Shown one piece after another: positions 42,530 through 51,782 of a stretch of 64,000 nucleotides of DNA. The notes below the pieces were generated by a model that saw nothing but the letters and a program-made list of their open reading frames with translations, did not search any database and had not been told where the DNA came from. Within the stretch, counting starts at the first letter, position 1; each line of letters opens with the position of its first letter. The DNA lies in contig JAPLDI010000049.1 of assembly GCA_026391795.1 (NCBI GenBank), positions 34,594 through 98,593 of the forward strand, in the 5' to 3' direction. The DNA is from Bacteroidota bacterium. Lineage in GTDB: Bacteria; Bacteroidota; Bacteroidia; Bacteroidales; FEN-979. Both the position numbers and the translations under genes were made by a program.

Positions 42530-43312
42530 ATGATTCCAAAAAAACATTCTATGACACTCTTTAAAATTTTCGGGGTGACCATCTCACTGGCAATCTTTCT
42601 TGCAATTCCAGGTTTTTCTCAGGATACTACCAAGGTGAAAGGGGAAAAGAAAGTGAAGATTGTGGCACGGGTAGTTGATGAAAAAAACGGAAAGACCCGT
42701 GTTTATGACACCACCATCAACCTCGACCGGGAACTGAAACCAGGGGAGAAAGAAAAAATCATGAAAGAGATTCAGGTGAAGATGAAAAGTAACGATGACC
42801 AGATGAAAAGGATGGAAGTTGAACTCTCAGCAACGGATCTTCCCGACAGCGGGATGCTGGATTCCATTCAGCACACGTGCAAAAAGTTTGTTATGATGCA
42901 GGGTTGCAGCGGTAAAGGCCGATCCATGCGTAACTGTTGTTCCCAGGGGTTTAATTTTGAATCTGATTTCGATATGCCCGAAGGATGTTGTAATCCCGGT
43001 GCCGGATTTGAACAATTCGGAAACGGATGTTATCCCGGGATGTTTGCTGAGGATTTTCAGGGGATGATGAACAGGGGTGAAGGCGAATCACTGAATGACC
43101 TTCTTGGAGATATACCGATGGACAGGGTTACGAGCTATTCCATCAAGGAGACGAAGAACGGTAAAAAGATAACGATTGAATTGAAGAATGATCCGTTGAT
43201 TGAACATCGCAACAAAGTAATTATCATCCGCTCTCCGGAACAGGGAGGTAGATCCGGACAGGGTCAGCCGCATCAGATGCAGAAAAAGATCATCATTAAA
43301 GATGACGATTGA
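42530..43312 (+). CDS. Cys-rich exported protein divergent from the two-component system
   Basis: 260 residues, no family recognised. A signal peptide (IFGVTISLAIFLAIPGFSQ) is followed by a Lys/Glu-rich region, then a segment with seven cysteines between about residues 120 and 170 (words GCSG, NCCSQG, GCCNPG, GCYPG), then a beta-like C-terminal part (TSYSIKETKNGKKITIELK) and a charged end. An unusually strong ribosome-binding site GGAGG lies four bases before the ATG. Placement behind the TTAAC array suggests it is a target of the adjacent regulator, perhaps a periplasmic stress or metal-response protein; this is inference. Confidence 0.7.
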   Translation: MIPKKHSMTLFKIFGVTISLAIFLAIPGFSQDTTKVKGEKKVKIVARVVDEKNGKTRVYDTTINLDRELKPGEKEKIMKEIQVKMKSNDDQMKRMEVELSATDLPDSGMLDSIQHTCKKFVMMQGCSGKGRSMRNCCSQGFNFESDFDMPEGCCNPGAGFEQFGNGCYPGMFAEDFQGMMNRGEGESLNDLLGDIPMDRVTSYSIKETKNGKKITIELKNDPLIEHRNKVIIIRSPEQGGRSGQGQPHQMQKKIIIKDDD

Positions 43313-43318
43313 AAAGGT

Positions 43319-43468
43319 AAGAATGGAGTATGGAGAATGGAGGATGGAGAATGGAAAATGGAAGATGGAAGATGGAAGATGGAGAATAGAGGATAGAGAT
43401 CGGAGGCAGGAAGAATTCAGATACCAACCAGCCGGTGCGCAGTCTAAAGTATCCAGCATCCAGCATCA
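43319..43468. repeat. Composite GGATGGA and CAGCATC repeat
   Basis: About ten degenerate ATGGAGA/ATGGAAG heptamers begin a few bases after the stop of the Cys-rich gene, followed by GATAGAG-like units, 35 bp of unique sequence and two CCAGCAT heptamers (43450-43468). The order of the two words is the same as in the argS insertion. Confidence 0.9.
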
Positions 43469-43520
43469 ATAAAAAGATGGTTTGAGGTTGATTTCACAAA
43501 GGGTAGTTGAGAGACTGCCC

Positions 43521-43563
43521 TTTTTTTATAAAAAAAAGGCTGCTTATGGGGGAGCAGCCTTTC
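43521..43563 (-). terminator. Strong terminator of the hydrogenase operon
   Basis: On the minus strand AAAGGCTGCT and AGCAGCCTTT form a perfect 10-bp stem (43535-43544 with 43553-43562) followed by eight T. It lies about 20 nt behind the hydA stop. Confidence 0.9.
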
Positions 43564-43581
43564 ATTTTGAGGAAGTAGAAA

Positions 43582-45375
43582 CTAGTACCTCTTTCTGGGA
43601 GTGTAGTGCGTATGTAGTAGTTCGTGTGATTTATGCCCAAGTGGTGTTCCGAGGAAGTCTTTGTAGATTTCAGCAACTTCAGGGTTCTCATGAGATTTAC
43701 GGATGGGCATTCCCATATCTTCTTCGTAGATGGCAGCTTTTCGTTTTGAGCGGATCTCACGGTTTGTTGGGATGGGTTGCCCTCCACCGCCAAGGCATCC
43801 GCCCGGGCAAGCCATGATCTCGATAAAATGGTAATTTCCTGTACCATCCTTGACACTCTGCATCACTTTCTTGGCATAGGCAAGTCCGTTGGCGACAACG
43901 CATTTCAGTTCAACACCTTCCAGGAAATTCCATTCAGGAAGTGTTTTGTTGATCAGGATGGATGCTTCCCTCACTTCGCCTTCTGTTCCGCGTACCGGGG
44001 TGACGTTGATCCCTTCAAATGGAACTTCCCGGCCTGTAACAATTTCATACGCTGTTCTCAGGGCAGCCTCCATTACACCACCAGTGGTTCCGAAGATAAC
44101 TGCAGCACCGGTGGAAGATCCCATGATGCTGTCGCAATGTTCATCAGGCAGGGATTCAAAGTCGAGACCTGCCTGGCGGATCATGATTCCAAGTTCACGG
44201 GTTGTCAGCACATAATCCACATCGTTGTAGCCGCTGGAGCGCATTTCCCTGCGGTTTGCCTCAAACTTCTTTGCTGTACAAGGCATGATCGAGATGGAGA
44301 CGATATTTTTCGGGTCAAGGTTACGTTTCTGAGCATAGTAGGTTTTTGCCAATGCACCAAACATCTGTTGGGGTGATTTACAGGTCGAGAGGTTCGGCAA
44401 ATATTCGGGGAACGTATGTTCAATAAATTTAATCCAGCCCGGAGAGCAGGATGTAGCCATTGGCAGGGCAACGGTCGGATCTTTATCAACCAGTACCCTC
44501 TTGAGGCGGGAAAGCAGTTCATGGCCTTCTTCGATGATGGTAAGGTCGGCTGTGAAATCGGTATCAAGAACGGAATCGAATCCGAGACGTTTCAGTGCAG
44601 CCACCATCTTTCCTGTAACGATCTTTCCTGCAGGCATTCCGAGGGCTTCTCCGAGTGCGACCCTTACTGCAGGAGCAGTTTGTACAACCACATGCTTTGT
44701 GGGATCATAGATGGCATCCCATACCTGGTCAACATAATTTCTTTCAATAAGGGCTCCGGTCGGACAGCGGTTCACGCACTGTCCGCAGTTCGTGCAGACC
44801 ACCTCAAACAATGGATGCTCGAAGAATGTGGAGATCTTCATGTGGTTTCCCCTGTAAGCAACATCGAGAGCGCTTACACTCTGGAGTTCTTCGCAGGTTC
44901 TTACACAACGCTGGCACCGGATACAACGGCTGTCATCCTTGATGATGGCCATGTTGTATTTATCGATCGTGTATTTCCTTGTATGTGCAAGGTCAATGAA
45001 CATGGGTTCACCGGTGAGCATTTCGGAAGCATGCATCTGAAGTTCACAGTTCCCGTTTTTATAGCATTTGGTACAGTCTGCGTTGTGTTCGGAAAGCAGC
45101 AGTTCTATGATATGCTTCCTTGCAAGACGAACCTTTCCGGTATTGGTGAAAATTTCCATCCCTTCAGATACAGGCATTGCGCAAGAGGCAATCAGGTTTT
45201 TTGAGCCTTTCTGCTCAACCACACAAACCCGGCAGTTACCTGCAACGCATAAGTCTTCGTGGTAACATAACGTGGGGATGTGGATATTTGCTTTTGTGGC
45301 AGCATTCAGAATGGTCGTGCCATCATCAACACTAACATCTATGCCATCTATTTTAAGATTGATCTCTTTTGTCAT
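43582..45375 (-). CDS. hydA: [FeFe] hydrogenase large subunit, NAD(P)H-linked trimeric type
   Basis: 597 residues. N-terminal [2Fe-2S] ferredoxin domain (CYHEDLCVAGNCRVC), His-Cys [4Fe-4S] site (HNADCTKCYKNGNC), two [4Fe-4S] clusters (CIRCQRCVRTC and CTNCGQCVNRCP), then the H-cluster domain: L1 TSCSPGW (about 308-314), L2 IMPCTAKKFE (about 363-372), L3 MACPGGCLGGGGQP (about 521-534). It forms the catalytic unit with the two NADH-dehydrogenase-like subunits encoded upstream. L1 has Ser where many enzymes have the second Cys of TSCCPxW. Maturases HydE, HydF and HydG are not in this window. Last gene of the operon, with a strong terminator. Confidence 0.95.
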   Translation of the reverse strand: MTKEINLKIDGIDVSVDDGTTILNAATKANIHIPTLCYHEDLCVAGNCRVCVVEQKGSKNLIASCAMPVSEGMEIFTNTGKVRLARKHIIELLLSEHNADCTKCYKNGNCELQMHASEMLTGEPMFIDLAHTRKYTIDKYNMAIIKDDSRCIRCQRCVRTCEELQSVSALDVAYRGNHMKISTFFEHPLFEVVCTNCGQCVNRCPTGALIERNYVDQVWDAIYDPTKHVVVQTAPAVRVALGEALGMPAGKIVTGKMVAALKRLGFDSVLDTDFTADLTIIEEGHELLSRLKRVLVDKDPTVALPMATSCSPGWIKFIEHTFPEYLPNLSTCKSPQQMFGALAKTYYAQKRNLDPKNIVSISIMPCTAKKFEANRREMRSSGYNDVDYVLTTRELGIMIRQAGLDFESLPDEHCDSIMGSSTGAAVIFGTTGGVMEAALRTAYEIVTGREVPFEGINVTPVRGTEGEVREASILINKTLPEWNFLEGVELKCVVANGLAYAKKVMQSVKDGTGNYHFIEIMACPGGCLGGGGQPIPTNREIRSKRKAAIYEEDMGMPIRKSHENPEVAEIYKDFLGTPLGHKSHELLHTHYTPRKRY

Positions 45376-45393
45376 AGGAGTAAGTCTTATTAA

Positions 45394-46557
45394 TTAGTAA
45401 ATCATTTCTTCTTTAAAGTTGTTCACAATGGAGGAGAAGGAATTGGCAACCGACTGGCCGAGACCGCATTTGGCTGTTATTTTCATGGTTTCACTGAGCT
45501 TCATCAGTTGTTCCAGGTAGTTGATCGGTTTGTCGCCTCTTTTAACGGCTTCAATACCGATCCTCAGCTGCTGGCAGCCAACCCTGCAGGGTGTGCACTG
45601 TCCGCAGGATTCTTCTTCAAAGAAGTCAAGGTAATTGTGAAGCACATTGTACATGGAACGGGAACTGTTGAAGATCATCATGGATCCACCTGTTGGTACG
45701 CCTTCAAATCCTATGATTGTATCCTTGAATTTCTTTCTGGGAACACAAAATCCGGATGCGCCTCCAACCTGTACAGCCTTTGTATCGCCATCGCCGAATT
45801 CTTCGACGAATTTTTCAAGTGCCATTCCGAGTTCGAGTTCATAGATGCCTGCCTTGGGTGTGTCACCGGAAACTGAAAAAACTTTTGATCCCCGTGAATC
45901 AAGGGTTCCAAGCTTTTTATACTTGACCGGACCGATACGGCAAATCATCAGGACATTGACGAAGGTTTCTACGTTGTTAATCACTGTAGGTTTGCTCAGG
46001 TATCCGGCAATGGTGGGGTAGGGAGGTTTGTTACGGGGTTCGCCGCGTTTGCCTTCCATGGATTCGAAAAGCGCACTCTCTTCTCCGCAGATATAGGCTC
46101 CGCTTCCCATTCGGATCTCGATGCTGAAATCGATGCCAAGTCCTTTGGCGGTTTTTTCATACTCCTCAATTTCTTTCAGAAGGTCAGGCAACAGGTAACG
46201 GTATTCTCCCCGAAGGTACATGTATCCTTTTTTTGCACCGATCACCTTTCCGCAGATGGCCATGCCGGCAAAAACCTTCCGGGGTACCTTGGTGAGGATC
46301 TCACGGTCTTTGAATGTCCCGGGTTCTCCTTCATCAGCGTTACAGATGACATACTTTTCATCACCCGGCTGCTCCATTGCAAATTTCCATTTCATGGCGG
46401 TAGGAAAACCGGCACCACCACGTCCGCGCAGACCTGAATCGAGAACATCCTTGATGATATCCTCAGTGGGGCGTTTAACCGTCTTTTCCAGGGTCTTGTA
46501 TTTTTGATCCGAATATTCTCCGAATATTAAATCAACTCGTTTCAGAAATTCTGACAT
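45394..46557 (-). CDS. NuoF-like flavoprotein subunit of the hydrogenase (HydB/HndC type, short form)
   Basis: 387 residues. The NADH and FMN sites are intact: GLRGRGGAGFPTAMKW, CNADEGEPGTFKDR, GAYICGEESALFESMEG, and the [4Fe-4S] motif ESCGQCTPCRVGCQQL near the C-terminus with the later Cys in AKCGLGQS. The usual HydB of bifurcating enzymes carries an extra N-terminal thioredoxin-like [2Fe-2S] domain and a C-terminal two-cluster ferredoxin domain; both are absent here and the frame begins and ends cleanly. It links NADH to the [FeFe] subunit encoded downstream. Confidence 0.93.
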   Translation of the reverse strand: MSEFLKRVDLIFGEYSDQKYKTLEKTVKRPTEDIIKDVLDSGLRGRGGAGFPTAMKWKFAMEQPGDEKYVICNADEGEPGTFKDREILTKVPRKVFAGMAICGKVIGAKKGYMYLRGEYRYLLPDLLKEIEEYEKTAKGLGIDFSIEIRMGSGAYICGEESALFESMEGKRGEPRNKPPYPTIAGYLSKPTVINNVETFVNVLMICRIGPVKYKKLGTLDSRGSKVFSVSGDTPKAGIYELELGMALEKFVEEFGDGDTKAVQVGGASGFCVPRKKFKDTIIGFEGVPTGGSMMIFNSSRSMYNVLHNYLDFFEEESCGQCTPCRVGCQQLRIGIEAVKRGDKPINYLEQLMKLSETMKITAKCGLGQSVANSFSSIVNNFKEEMIY

Positions 46558-46583
46558 AATATCTTGATTTATTTTGTAATACC

Positions 46584-47048
46584 TTATTTATGAATGTACT
46601 CGGCGATGATCTTTTGAACTTTCTCAGGAGTGAGTTCAGAATAGACATCATGGTTGATCAGCATGGAAGGCCCTTTGTGGCACCATCCCAGGCAGTTGGT
46701 CTCCAGTAATGAGAATTTCTTGTCCTGTGTCGTCTCGCCGACTTTGATCTTGAGCATGTCTTCCAGCGTCTGGATAATTAATTTCTTCCCATGCATGTCA
46801 CAGGTGATGGTTTTGCAGACACGGATGACAAACCTGCCACGTGGAACGGTGTCGAGAAAAGCATAGAAAGTTGCAGTGCCAAATACCTGCGCAGCAGAAA
46901 GGTCCAGTTCCTTGGCGATCTCGGTCATATCCACATCCGAAATGTAATTGTTCTGCTCAACAACACCCTGTAAAATGGGCATCAGACTCGTTCGGTCTCT
47001 TCCATACTGATTTACTAACTCCTTAATCAGATTGTTATTAGCTGTCAT
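46584..47048 (-). CDS. NuoE-like [2Fe-2S] subunit of the hydrogenase (HydC/HndA type)
   Basis: 154 residues: thioredoxin-like [2Fe-2S] fold with the four expected cysteines, RVCKTITCDMHG and ETNCLGWCHKGPSML. The N-terminal helical part (LMPILQGVVEQNNYISD, AQVFGTATFYAFL) is the NuoE signature. First gene of the trimeric hydrogenase operon nuoE-like, nuoF-like, hydA. Upstream, a minus-strand TACTTTTG (47120-47127) may be the -7 element, giving a leader of about 65 nt; a matching -33 is not clear. Confidence 0.93.
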   Translation of the reverse strand: MTANNNLIKELVNQYGRDRTSLMPILQGVVEQNNYISDVDMTEIAKELDLSAAQVFGTATFYAFLDTVPRGRFVIRVCKTITCDMHGKKLIIQTLEDMLKIKVGETTQDKKFSLLETNCLGWCHKGPSMLINHDVYSELTPEKVQKIIAEYIHK

Positions 47049-47256
47049 ATTTTATAGATTTTAAGAATAGTTGTTCTGAAGTCTGGATCAATTGAAATGA
47101 TCGTTTTGAAAATCCTTTGCAAAAGTAAAAGTTCTTTTGTTAATAAACTAACAACTGAAATATATTTTATTTACTATCTGTAAATTTATAAACAATCTAA
47201 ACAAATTCTTTAACTCTGTGCGGGAGTTGTATTTAGATAAAAGTCCTCTTTTTTAG

Positions 47257-47264
47257 TACATTTG
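47257..47264 (+). promoter_or_regulatory. Candidate -7 element for truA, possibly giving a leaderless mRNA
   Basis: TACATTTG at 47257-47264 ends six bases before the ATG at 47271. If used, transcription would start at or next to the start codon. No TTG at the usual distance is seen. Confidence 0.4.
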
Positions 47265-47270
47265 CAGGTC

Positions 47271-48047
47271 ATGAAAAAGGTCCCGACCCACCGTTATTTT
47301 CTTCGTCTCTCTTTTAACGGGGATTCATTCCATGGCTGGCAGAGTCAGCACAATGCTCCCAGCGTTCAGTCAGCCCTGAGGGATGCATTGACGGTGATCC
47401 TCAGGGAACCGGTTGAAGTAACCGGCGCGGGACGGACCGATGCAGGCGTTCATGCACGGGAGTTCTTTGCTCATTTTGATTACGGACCCGGTCTGACACT
47501 ATCTGACAGACAGGAACTACTAAACCATCTCAACGGATATCTGCCCGACTCAATTTCCATCCAGGATATCCTGCCGGTGAAAGCCGATGCGAATGCCAGA
47601 TTCAGCGCAGTTTCAAGAACCTATCAGTATATCGTTACCCGAAAAAAGGATCCCTTTTTAAAGACATTCTCATGGTACTATCCGGGAATCCTTGATACCC
47701 GTCTGATGAATCAGGGTGCTGAGATCCTGAAGAATACCCAGGACTTTACCTCTTTTGCAAAATTGCCCCAGGAAACAAAAACCAATACCTGCCATGTGCA
47801 ATCCGCAAAATGGGAACACCAAGGGGATCTCCTTGTATTTACGATAACAGCTGACCGTTTCCTGAGAAATATGGTAAGGGCAATTGTCGGGACGCTGATG
47901 GAACTCGGCCGGGGAAAGATCATGCTGGAAGACCTCGACCGTATCATCGAGGCAAGGGACAGGAGGGCGGCGGGGTATTCGGTTCCTGCAAACGGTTTGT
48001 TTCTGGTTGCAATAAAATACGCGGAAGAGATCTTCCTGGATTCATAG
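47271..48047 (+). CDS. truA: tRNA pseudouridine(38-40) synthase
   Basis: Converts uridines 38-40 of the tRNA anticodon arm to pseudouridine. 258 residues. The catalytic Asp lies in GAGRTDAGVHAREFFAHFD; further family segments are YFLRLSFNGDSFHGWQSQ, FSAVSRTYQYIV, DFTSFAKLP and RFLRNMVRAIVGTL. ATG 47271 is chosen; the TTG three codons earlier lies inside the promoter-like TACATTTG. Divergent from the hydrogenase operon. Confidence 0.95.
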   Translation: MKKVPTHRYFLRLSFNGDSFHGWQSQHNAPSVQSALRDALTVILREPVEVTGAGRTDAGVHAREFFAHFDYGPGLTLSDRQELLNHLNGYLPDSISIQDILPVKADANARFSAVSRTYQYIVTRKKDPFLKTFSWYYPGILDTRLMNQGAEILKNTQDFTSFAKLPQETKTNTCHVQSAKWEHQGDLLVFTITADRFLRNMVRAIVGTLMELGRGKIMLEDLDRIIEARDRRAAGYSVPANGLFLVAIKYAEEIFLDS

Positions 48048-48114
48048 GTGCGTTTTTCCGGTGAACATCGTTGTCCTGATCGACTTGTTGTAGACTTCAT
48101 TTAAATCACTAAAA

Positions 48115-48474
48115 ATGTTTATCGCCGATTTATCAACTTCATCCGAATTTATTGCGGGAGACAATACGATTCTCCGGGAATTGCTTCATCCTGATAAAGC
48201 CCCACTGGAACTCCGATACAGCCTGGCACATGCCACCGTGAAGCCGGGTGAAACTTCCTATGAGCATTCCCTTACAACTTCTGAGGTTTACTATATCCTT
48301 CAGGGAAAGGGGATCATGCACATTGGGGCAGAATCACAGGAGGTTATCCCCGGACAGGCCATCTACATTCCCCCGAAGGCCTGGCAGTGCATCCATAATC
48401 CCGGACCGGGAGATCTGACGTTCATCTGTATTGTTGATCCTGCATGGAGAAAAGAAGATGAAGTGGTCCGGTAG
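48115..48474 (+). CDS. Cupin-domain protein
   Basis: 119 residues: a single cupin barrel with metal-ligand positions in SYEHSLTTSEVYYILQGKG (His, Glu) and PGQAIYIPPKAWQCIHNPG (His). Cupins of this size are isomerases, epimerases or binding proteins; nothing here singles out a substrate. It lies between truA and the M14 peptidase on the plus strand, and may be cotranscribed with either. Confidence 0.85.
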   Translation: MFIADLSTSSEFIAGDNTILRELLHPDKAPLELRYSLAHATVKPGETSYEHSLTTSEVYYILQGKGIMHIGAESQEVIPGQAIYIPPKAWQCIHNPGPGDLTFICIVDPAWRKEDEVVR

Positions 48475-48519
48475 TTAATGCTCCTGATTATTTAGCCAAT
48501 TATGAAAACCTGATTTATT

Positions 48520-51120
48520 ATGAAACGTACAAGCCTTCTTTATTTACTTATCCTGATATCGGTGACTGCATTTGCCCAGAACCCTGTATCACCTGAAAAG
48601 TTCTTTGGTTTTGTTCCGGGATCCGACCGCATGCTCTTTACCTATGAGAAGCTCATTGATTATATGAAAGCACTGGATGAACAATCGGACATGCTCTCCC
48701 TGTTCGAGATCGGAAAATCTCCCATGGGCAAGCCCATGTATGTTGTCTGCATCTCTTCCCCGTCGAATCTGAAGAACCTGGATGCGTTGAAGGAGATAAA
48801 CCGGAAGCTTGCATTGGATGCAAGTCTTGATGAGGCAACCACCGGAAAGCTGGCCGAAGAAGGGAAGGTGTTTGTGCTGGCAACCCTGTCGATGCATTCC
48901 GTTGAGGTCGCTCCAAGTCAGTCGCTGCCCCTGGTGGCCTATGACTGGATCACCTCTGCCGATCCGGATATACGAAAAGCCCTGGATAACGTGGTCTTTA
49001 TGATTGTCCCCTGCCATAACCCCGATGGGATGAATATGGTTGTCAATTATTTCAACGAGAACAAGGGAACAAAGTATGAAGGTTCATCCCTTCCCGGGGT
49101 GTATCATAAATATGTAGGGCATGACAACAACCGGGATTTTGTTTTCCTGACGCAAAGCGATACAAAAGCCATCTCAGCCCTCACCAGCACGGAATGGTTT
49201 CCCCAGGTCATGGTGGAAAAGCACCAGATGGGATCGGGAGGACCGCGGTATTTCGTTCCGCCAAACGCAGACCCCATTGCGGAGAACGTAGATGCTTCAC
49301 TCTTCATCTGGACCGGTATTTTTGGCCAGCAGATGATCAGTGACATGACGAAGGCCGGACTGAAAGGTGTTACCCAGCATGCGATTTTCGACAACTACTG
49401 GCCGAGTTCCACGGAGACATGCATCTGGAAGAATGTGATTGCCATGCTTACGGAAGCCGCGGGCTGTCAGGTTGCAAAACCCATCTACATTGAGCCGACA
49501 GAACTTTCAGGCGGGGAAAAAGGACTCGCCGAGTACAAAAAAAGCATCAACATGCCCGAACCGTGGCCCGGAGGATGGTGGCGCCTGGAAGACATCGTAA
49601 AATATGAACGCGTTTCGATGAATACCATGCTTCTGACAGCTTCCGGGAATAAAAGAAAAATTCTTCTCCAGCGCAATGAATTGTGTAAAAAAGAGGTTGC
49701 GCTTGGGAAGACCGAACCGCCTTTCTATTATATCCTTCCTGCCCGCCAGCCCGACCAGGGAGAGCTGGTACACCTCGTAAAGCTGATGCAGGAACATGGA
49801 ATCGATGTGTTCAGTTTAAAGTCGAACCTAACTCTTGAACAGACAAACTACCTGGGAGGAGACATTGTCATCCCGCTGGCACAGCCATTCCGCGCATTTA
49901 TCAAAGAGGTAATGGAAAAGCAGAAATACCCGGAACGCCATTACACCCAAGGGGGAATCCTGATGGAACCGTATGATATCACAACCTGGTCGATGCCGTT
50001 GCATATGGGATTGACATCCATTGAAATTGACACACGGAGCCCCGAACTTGAACAAAGTCTCATCCCTGTGGGTAAGGATTTTACATTGGCGCTTCCTGTT
50101 CAGGAAAGTCCATTCACGATCCTGCCTTCCACTGACAATCAATCGTTCAAAATGGCTTTTACCGCTCTGCAGAAAGGAATAACGGTAAAAAGGAATTCGA
50201 ACAGCTTTTTCCTGAACGGGAAAAATGTCCCTCAAGGAAGTTTTCTGCTTGGGAAAGAGGCCGCTGAAATCCTGAAAGATTCTGATTTTCCGGTGATCTC
50301 CGCAACAGAGATCCCGGCAGCAAACTGGCTGGTTGTGACCTTCCCGAGAATTGCACTTGTGGAGTCCTGGATCAGCGATATGGATGCCGGCTGGACAAGA
50401 TATATCTTCGATACCTATGGAATCGGTTACACCGTAATTCGTCCGGGAGACTTTTCCAAAGGAAACTTTGCCAAAAAGTTCGATCTTTTCGTTTTTCCCG
50501 ATCAGAATTCGGCCCTCCTGAAAGATGGCAAGTATAAAGTTCAGGATGAGTACCGGTTAAATAATTACCGTCCTGAATATTCAAAAGGAATCGGCCCCAA
50601 AGGGATCGACAGTCTTATTTCTTTTCTGAATAAAGGCGGAAAGATCATCAGCTGGGGCGAATCTGTCAATTTATTTGATGTGAACCTGCAGATCAGATCC
50701 AAATCCGACAGCAGCGAATTTCACCTGCCTTTTCACGACATTTCAGAGGATCCCGGTATGAAAGGGATTAACTGTCCGGGCTCGCTGCTCAGGATGGAAC
50801 TGGCTCAAAACAATTCACTGACATGGGGCATGGGAGAGATGACCGGAATCTTTTATCACGGCAACCCGATCTTCAAGACCTCGGTTCCAAGGTTAGACAT
50901 GGATCGAAGGGTGATCGGATGGTTCGGCGAAGAAGAACTCCTGATGAGCGGTTTTCTCGAGGGGAAAAAACTGCTTCAGAACAAACCGGTAATGGTCTGG
51001 ATGAAGAAAGGGAAGGGGCAGATCGTTGTAATGGGCTTCAGCCCTGTCTTTCGAGCTTCCATGCCGGCAACCTATAAACTCCTGTTCAATTCGATCCTGA
51101 TGCCTTCACTGACAGAGTGA
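48520..51120 (+). CDS. Secreted M14-family zinc carboxypeptidase-like protein
   Basis: 866 residues with a signal peptide (LLYLLILISVTAFAQ). The M14 domain covers about residues 30-350: GKSPMGKPMYVVCIS, the zinc motif HSVE (126-129, HxxE), IVPCHNPDGMNM and HNNRDFVF with the substrate-binding Asn-Arg, and MVEKHQMGSGG with the third ligand. The remaining 500 residues are a long extension of beta/alpha character ending in a glutamine-amidotransferase-like fold (DSLISFLNKGGKIISWGES), a layout met in other large Bacteroidota M14 proteins. It may trim peptides or cell-wall material outside the cytoplasm; the substrate is unknown. Confidence 0.87.
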   Translation: MKRTSLLYLLILISVTAFAQNPVSPEKFFGFVPGSDRMLFTYEKLIDYMKALDEQSDMLSLFEIGKSPMGKPMYVVCISSPSNLKNLDALKEINRKLALDASLDEATTGKLAEEGKVFVLATLSMHSVEVAPSQSLPLVAYDWITSADPDIRKALDNVVFMIVPCHNPDGMNMVVNYFNENKGTKYEGSSLPGVYHKYVGHDNNRDFVFLTQSDTKAISALTSTEWFPQVMVEKHQMGSGGPRYFVPPNADPIAENVDASLFIWTGIFGQQMISDMTKAGLKGVTQHAIFDNYWPSSTETCIWKNVIAMLTEAAGCQVAKPIYIEPTELSGGEKGLAEYKKSINMPEPWPGGWWRLEDIVKYERVSMNTMLLTASGNKRKILLQRNELCKKEVALGKTEPPFYYILPARQPDQGELVHLVKLMQEHGIDVFSLKSNLTLEQTNYLGGDIVIPLAQPFRAFIKEVMEKQKYPERHYTQGGILMEPYDITTWSMPLHMGLTSIEIDTRSPELEQSLIPVGKDFTLALPVQESPFTILPSTDNQSFKMAFTALQKGITVKRNSNSFFLNGKNVPQGSFLLGKEAAEILKDSDFPVISATEIPAANWLVVTFPRIALVESWISDMDAGWTRYIFDTYGIGYTVIRPGDFSKGNFAKKFDLFVFPDQNSALLKDGKYKVQDEYRLNNYRPEYSKGIGPKGIDSLISFLNKGGKIISWGESVNLFDVNLQIRSKSDSSEFHLPFHDISEDPGMKGINCPGSLLRMELAQNNSLTWGMGEMTGIFYHGNPIFKTSVPRLDMDRRVIGWFGEEELLMSGFLEGKKLLQNKPVMVWMKKGKGQIVVMGFSPVFRASMPATYKLLFNSILMPSLTE

Positions 51121-51140
51121 CACGACGTTAAGACTGTATT

Positions 51141-51779
51141 TTATCGCATATCGATCACTTCAACGCCTGGGAATTTTGTCTTGTCAAAGGTGAAATCACC
51201 TGCAGTGACAGGAATGTCCGTCTGATATTTCGTGATCTTATAGGTGAATACATTCCCGTTTTTGTCGTACAGAATAAAGTTCTTAACCTGTTTTTTTACC
51301 TTGTCCACAACGAGAACAGCCTTCGTAAAATTTTTGATTACATTCGGGATCAACTCAATGGTTGCTTCGTTAGGATCCGTTGGAGAATGGTCTTTCAGCA
51401 TCTTTGACTTATAGCTGGCATTGTAAGAGCTCAGTAACTTTGAGGGGGTCAGGGATTCATCTTTATTGTCGAGATCATTGATCTGAACCTCGTTGGATTC
51501 CTTGAGGTAGGTCCAGATGGTTTTTCCGTCGCAGATCACTTCCTGCCCGGCTGCTTTCAGACTGTACTTATCTCCCGAGAGGGTTAGTGTTCCTGTCTTT
51601 ACTTCGTTGATCTTTGCCTGTTTGTTTTCCATCGTGTAGGAAAATTCAGCCCGGATCGATTTATAGGACTTTGTTTTGGCACTGACCTCATCCAGCAACT
51701 GGATCGCTTTGGCATCTTTGGTCTGGCTGAAAACCGGGACAGACACTATGATCATTATTGCAATAAATAGATTTCTCAT
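51141..51779 (-). CDS. lolA: LolA-like outer-membrane lipoprotein carrier
   Basis: 212 residues with a signal peptide (LFIAIMIIVSVPVFSQ). The mature part has LolA features: LLDEVSAKTKSYKSIRAEFS, TGTLTLSGDKYSLKAAGQEV, GKTIWTYLKESNEVQIND and IELIPNVIKNFTKAVLVVDK. It ferries lipoproteins across the periplasm. It stands behind ftsK on the same strand, a usual Bacteroidota order; the gap of about 100 bp is made of tandem repeats. Confidence 0.9.
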   Translation of the reverse strand: MRNLFIAIMIIVSVPVFSQTKDAKAIQLLDEVSAKTKSYKSIRAEFSYTMENKQAKINEVKTGTLTLSGDKYSLKAAGQEVICDGKTIWTYLKESNEVQINDLDNKDESLTPSKLLSSYNASYKSKMLKDHSPTDPNEATIELIPNVIKNFTKAVLVVDKVKKQVKNFILYDKNGNVFTYKITKYQTDIPVTAGDFTFDKTKFPGVEVIDMR

Positions 51780-51782
51780 TTT

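Noticed and set aside
44416..45204. Long plus-strand frame of about 262 codons opposite hydA
   Set aside because: Antisense to the conserved Fe-S domains of the hydrogenase; explained by codon bias of the true gene.
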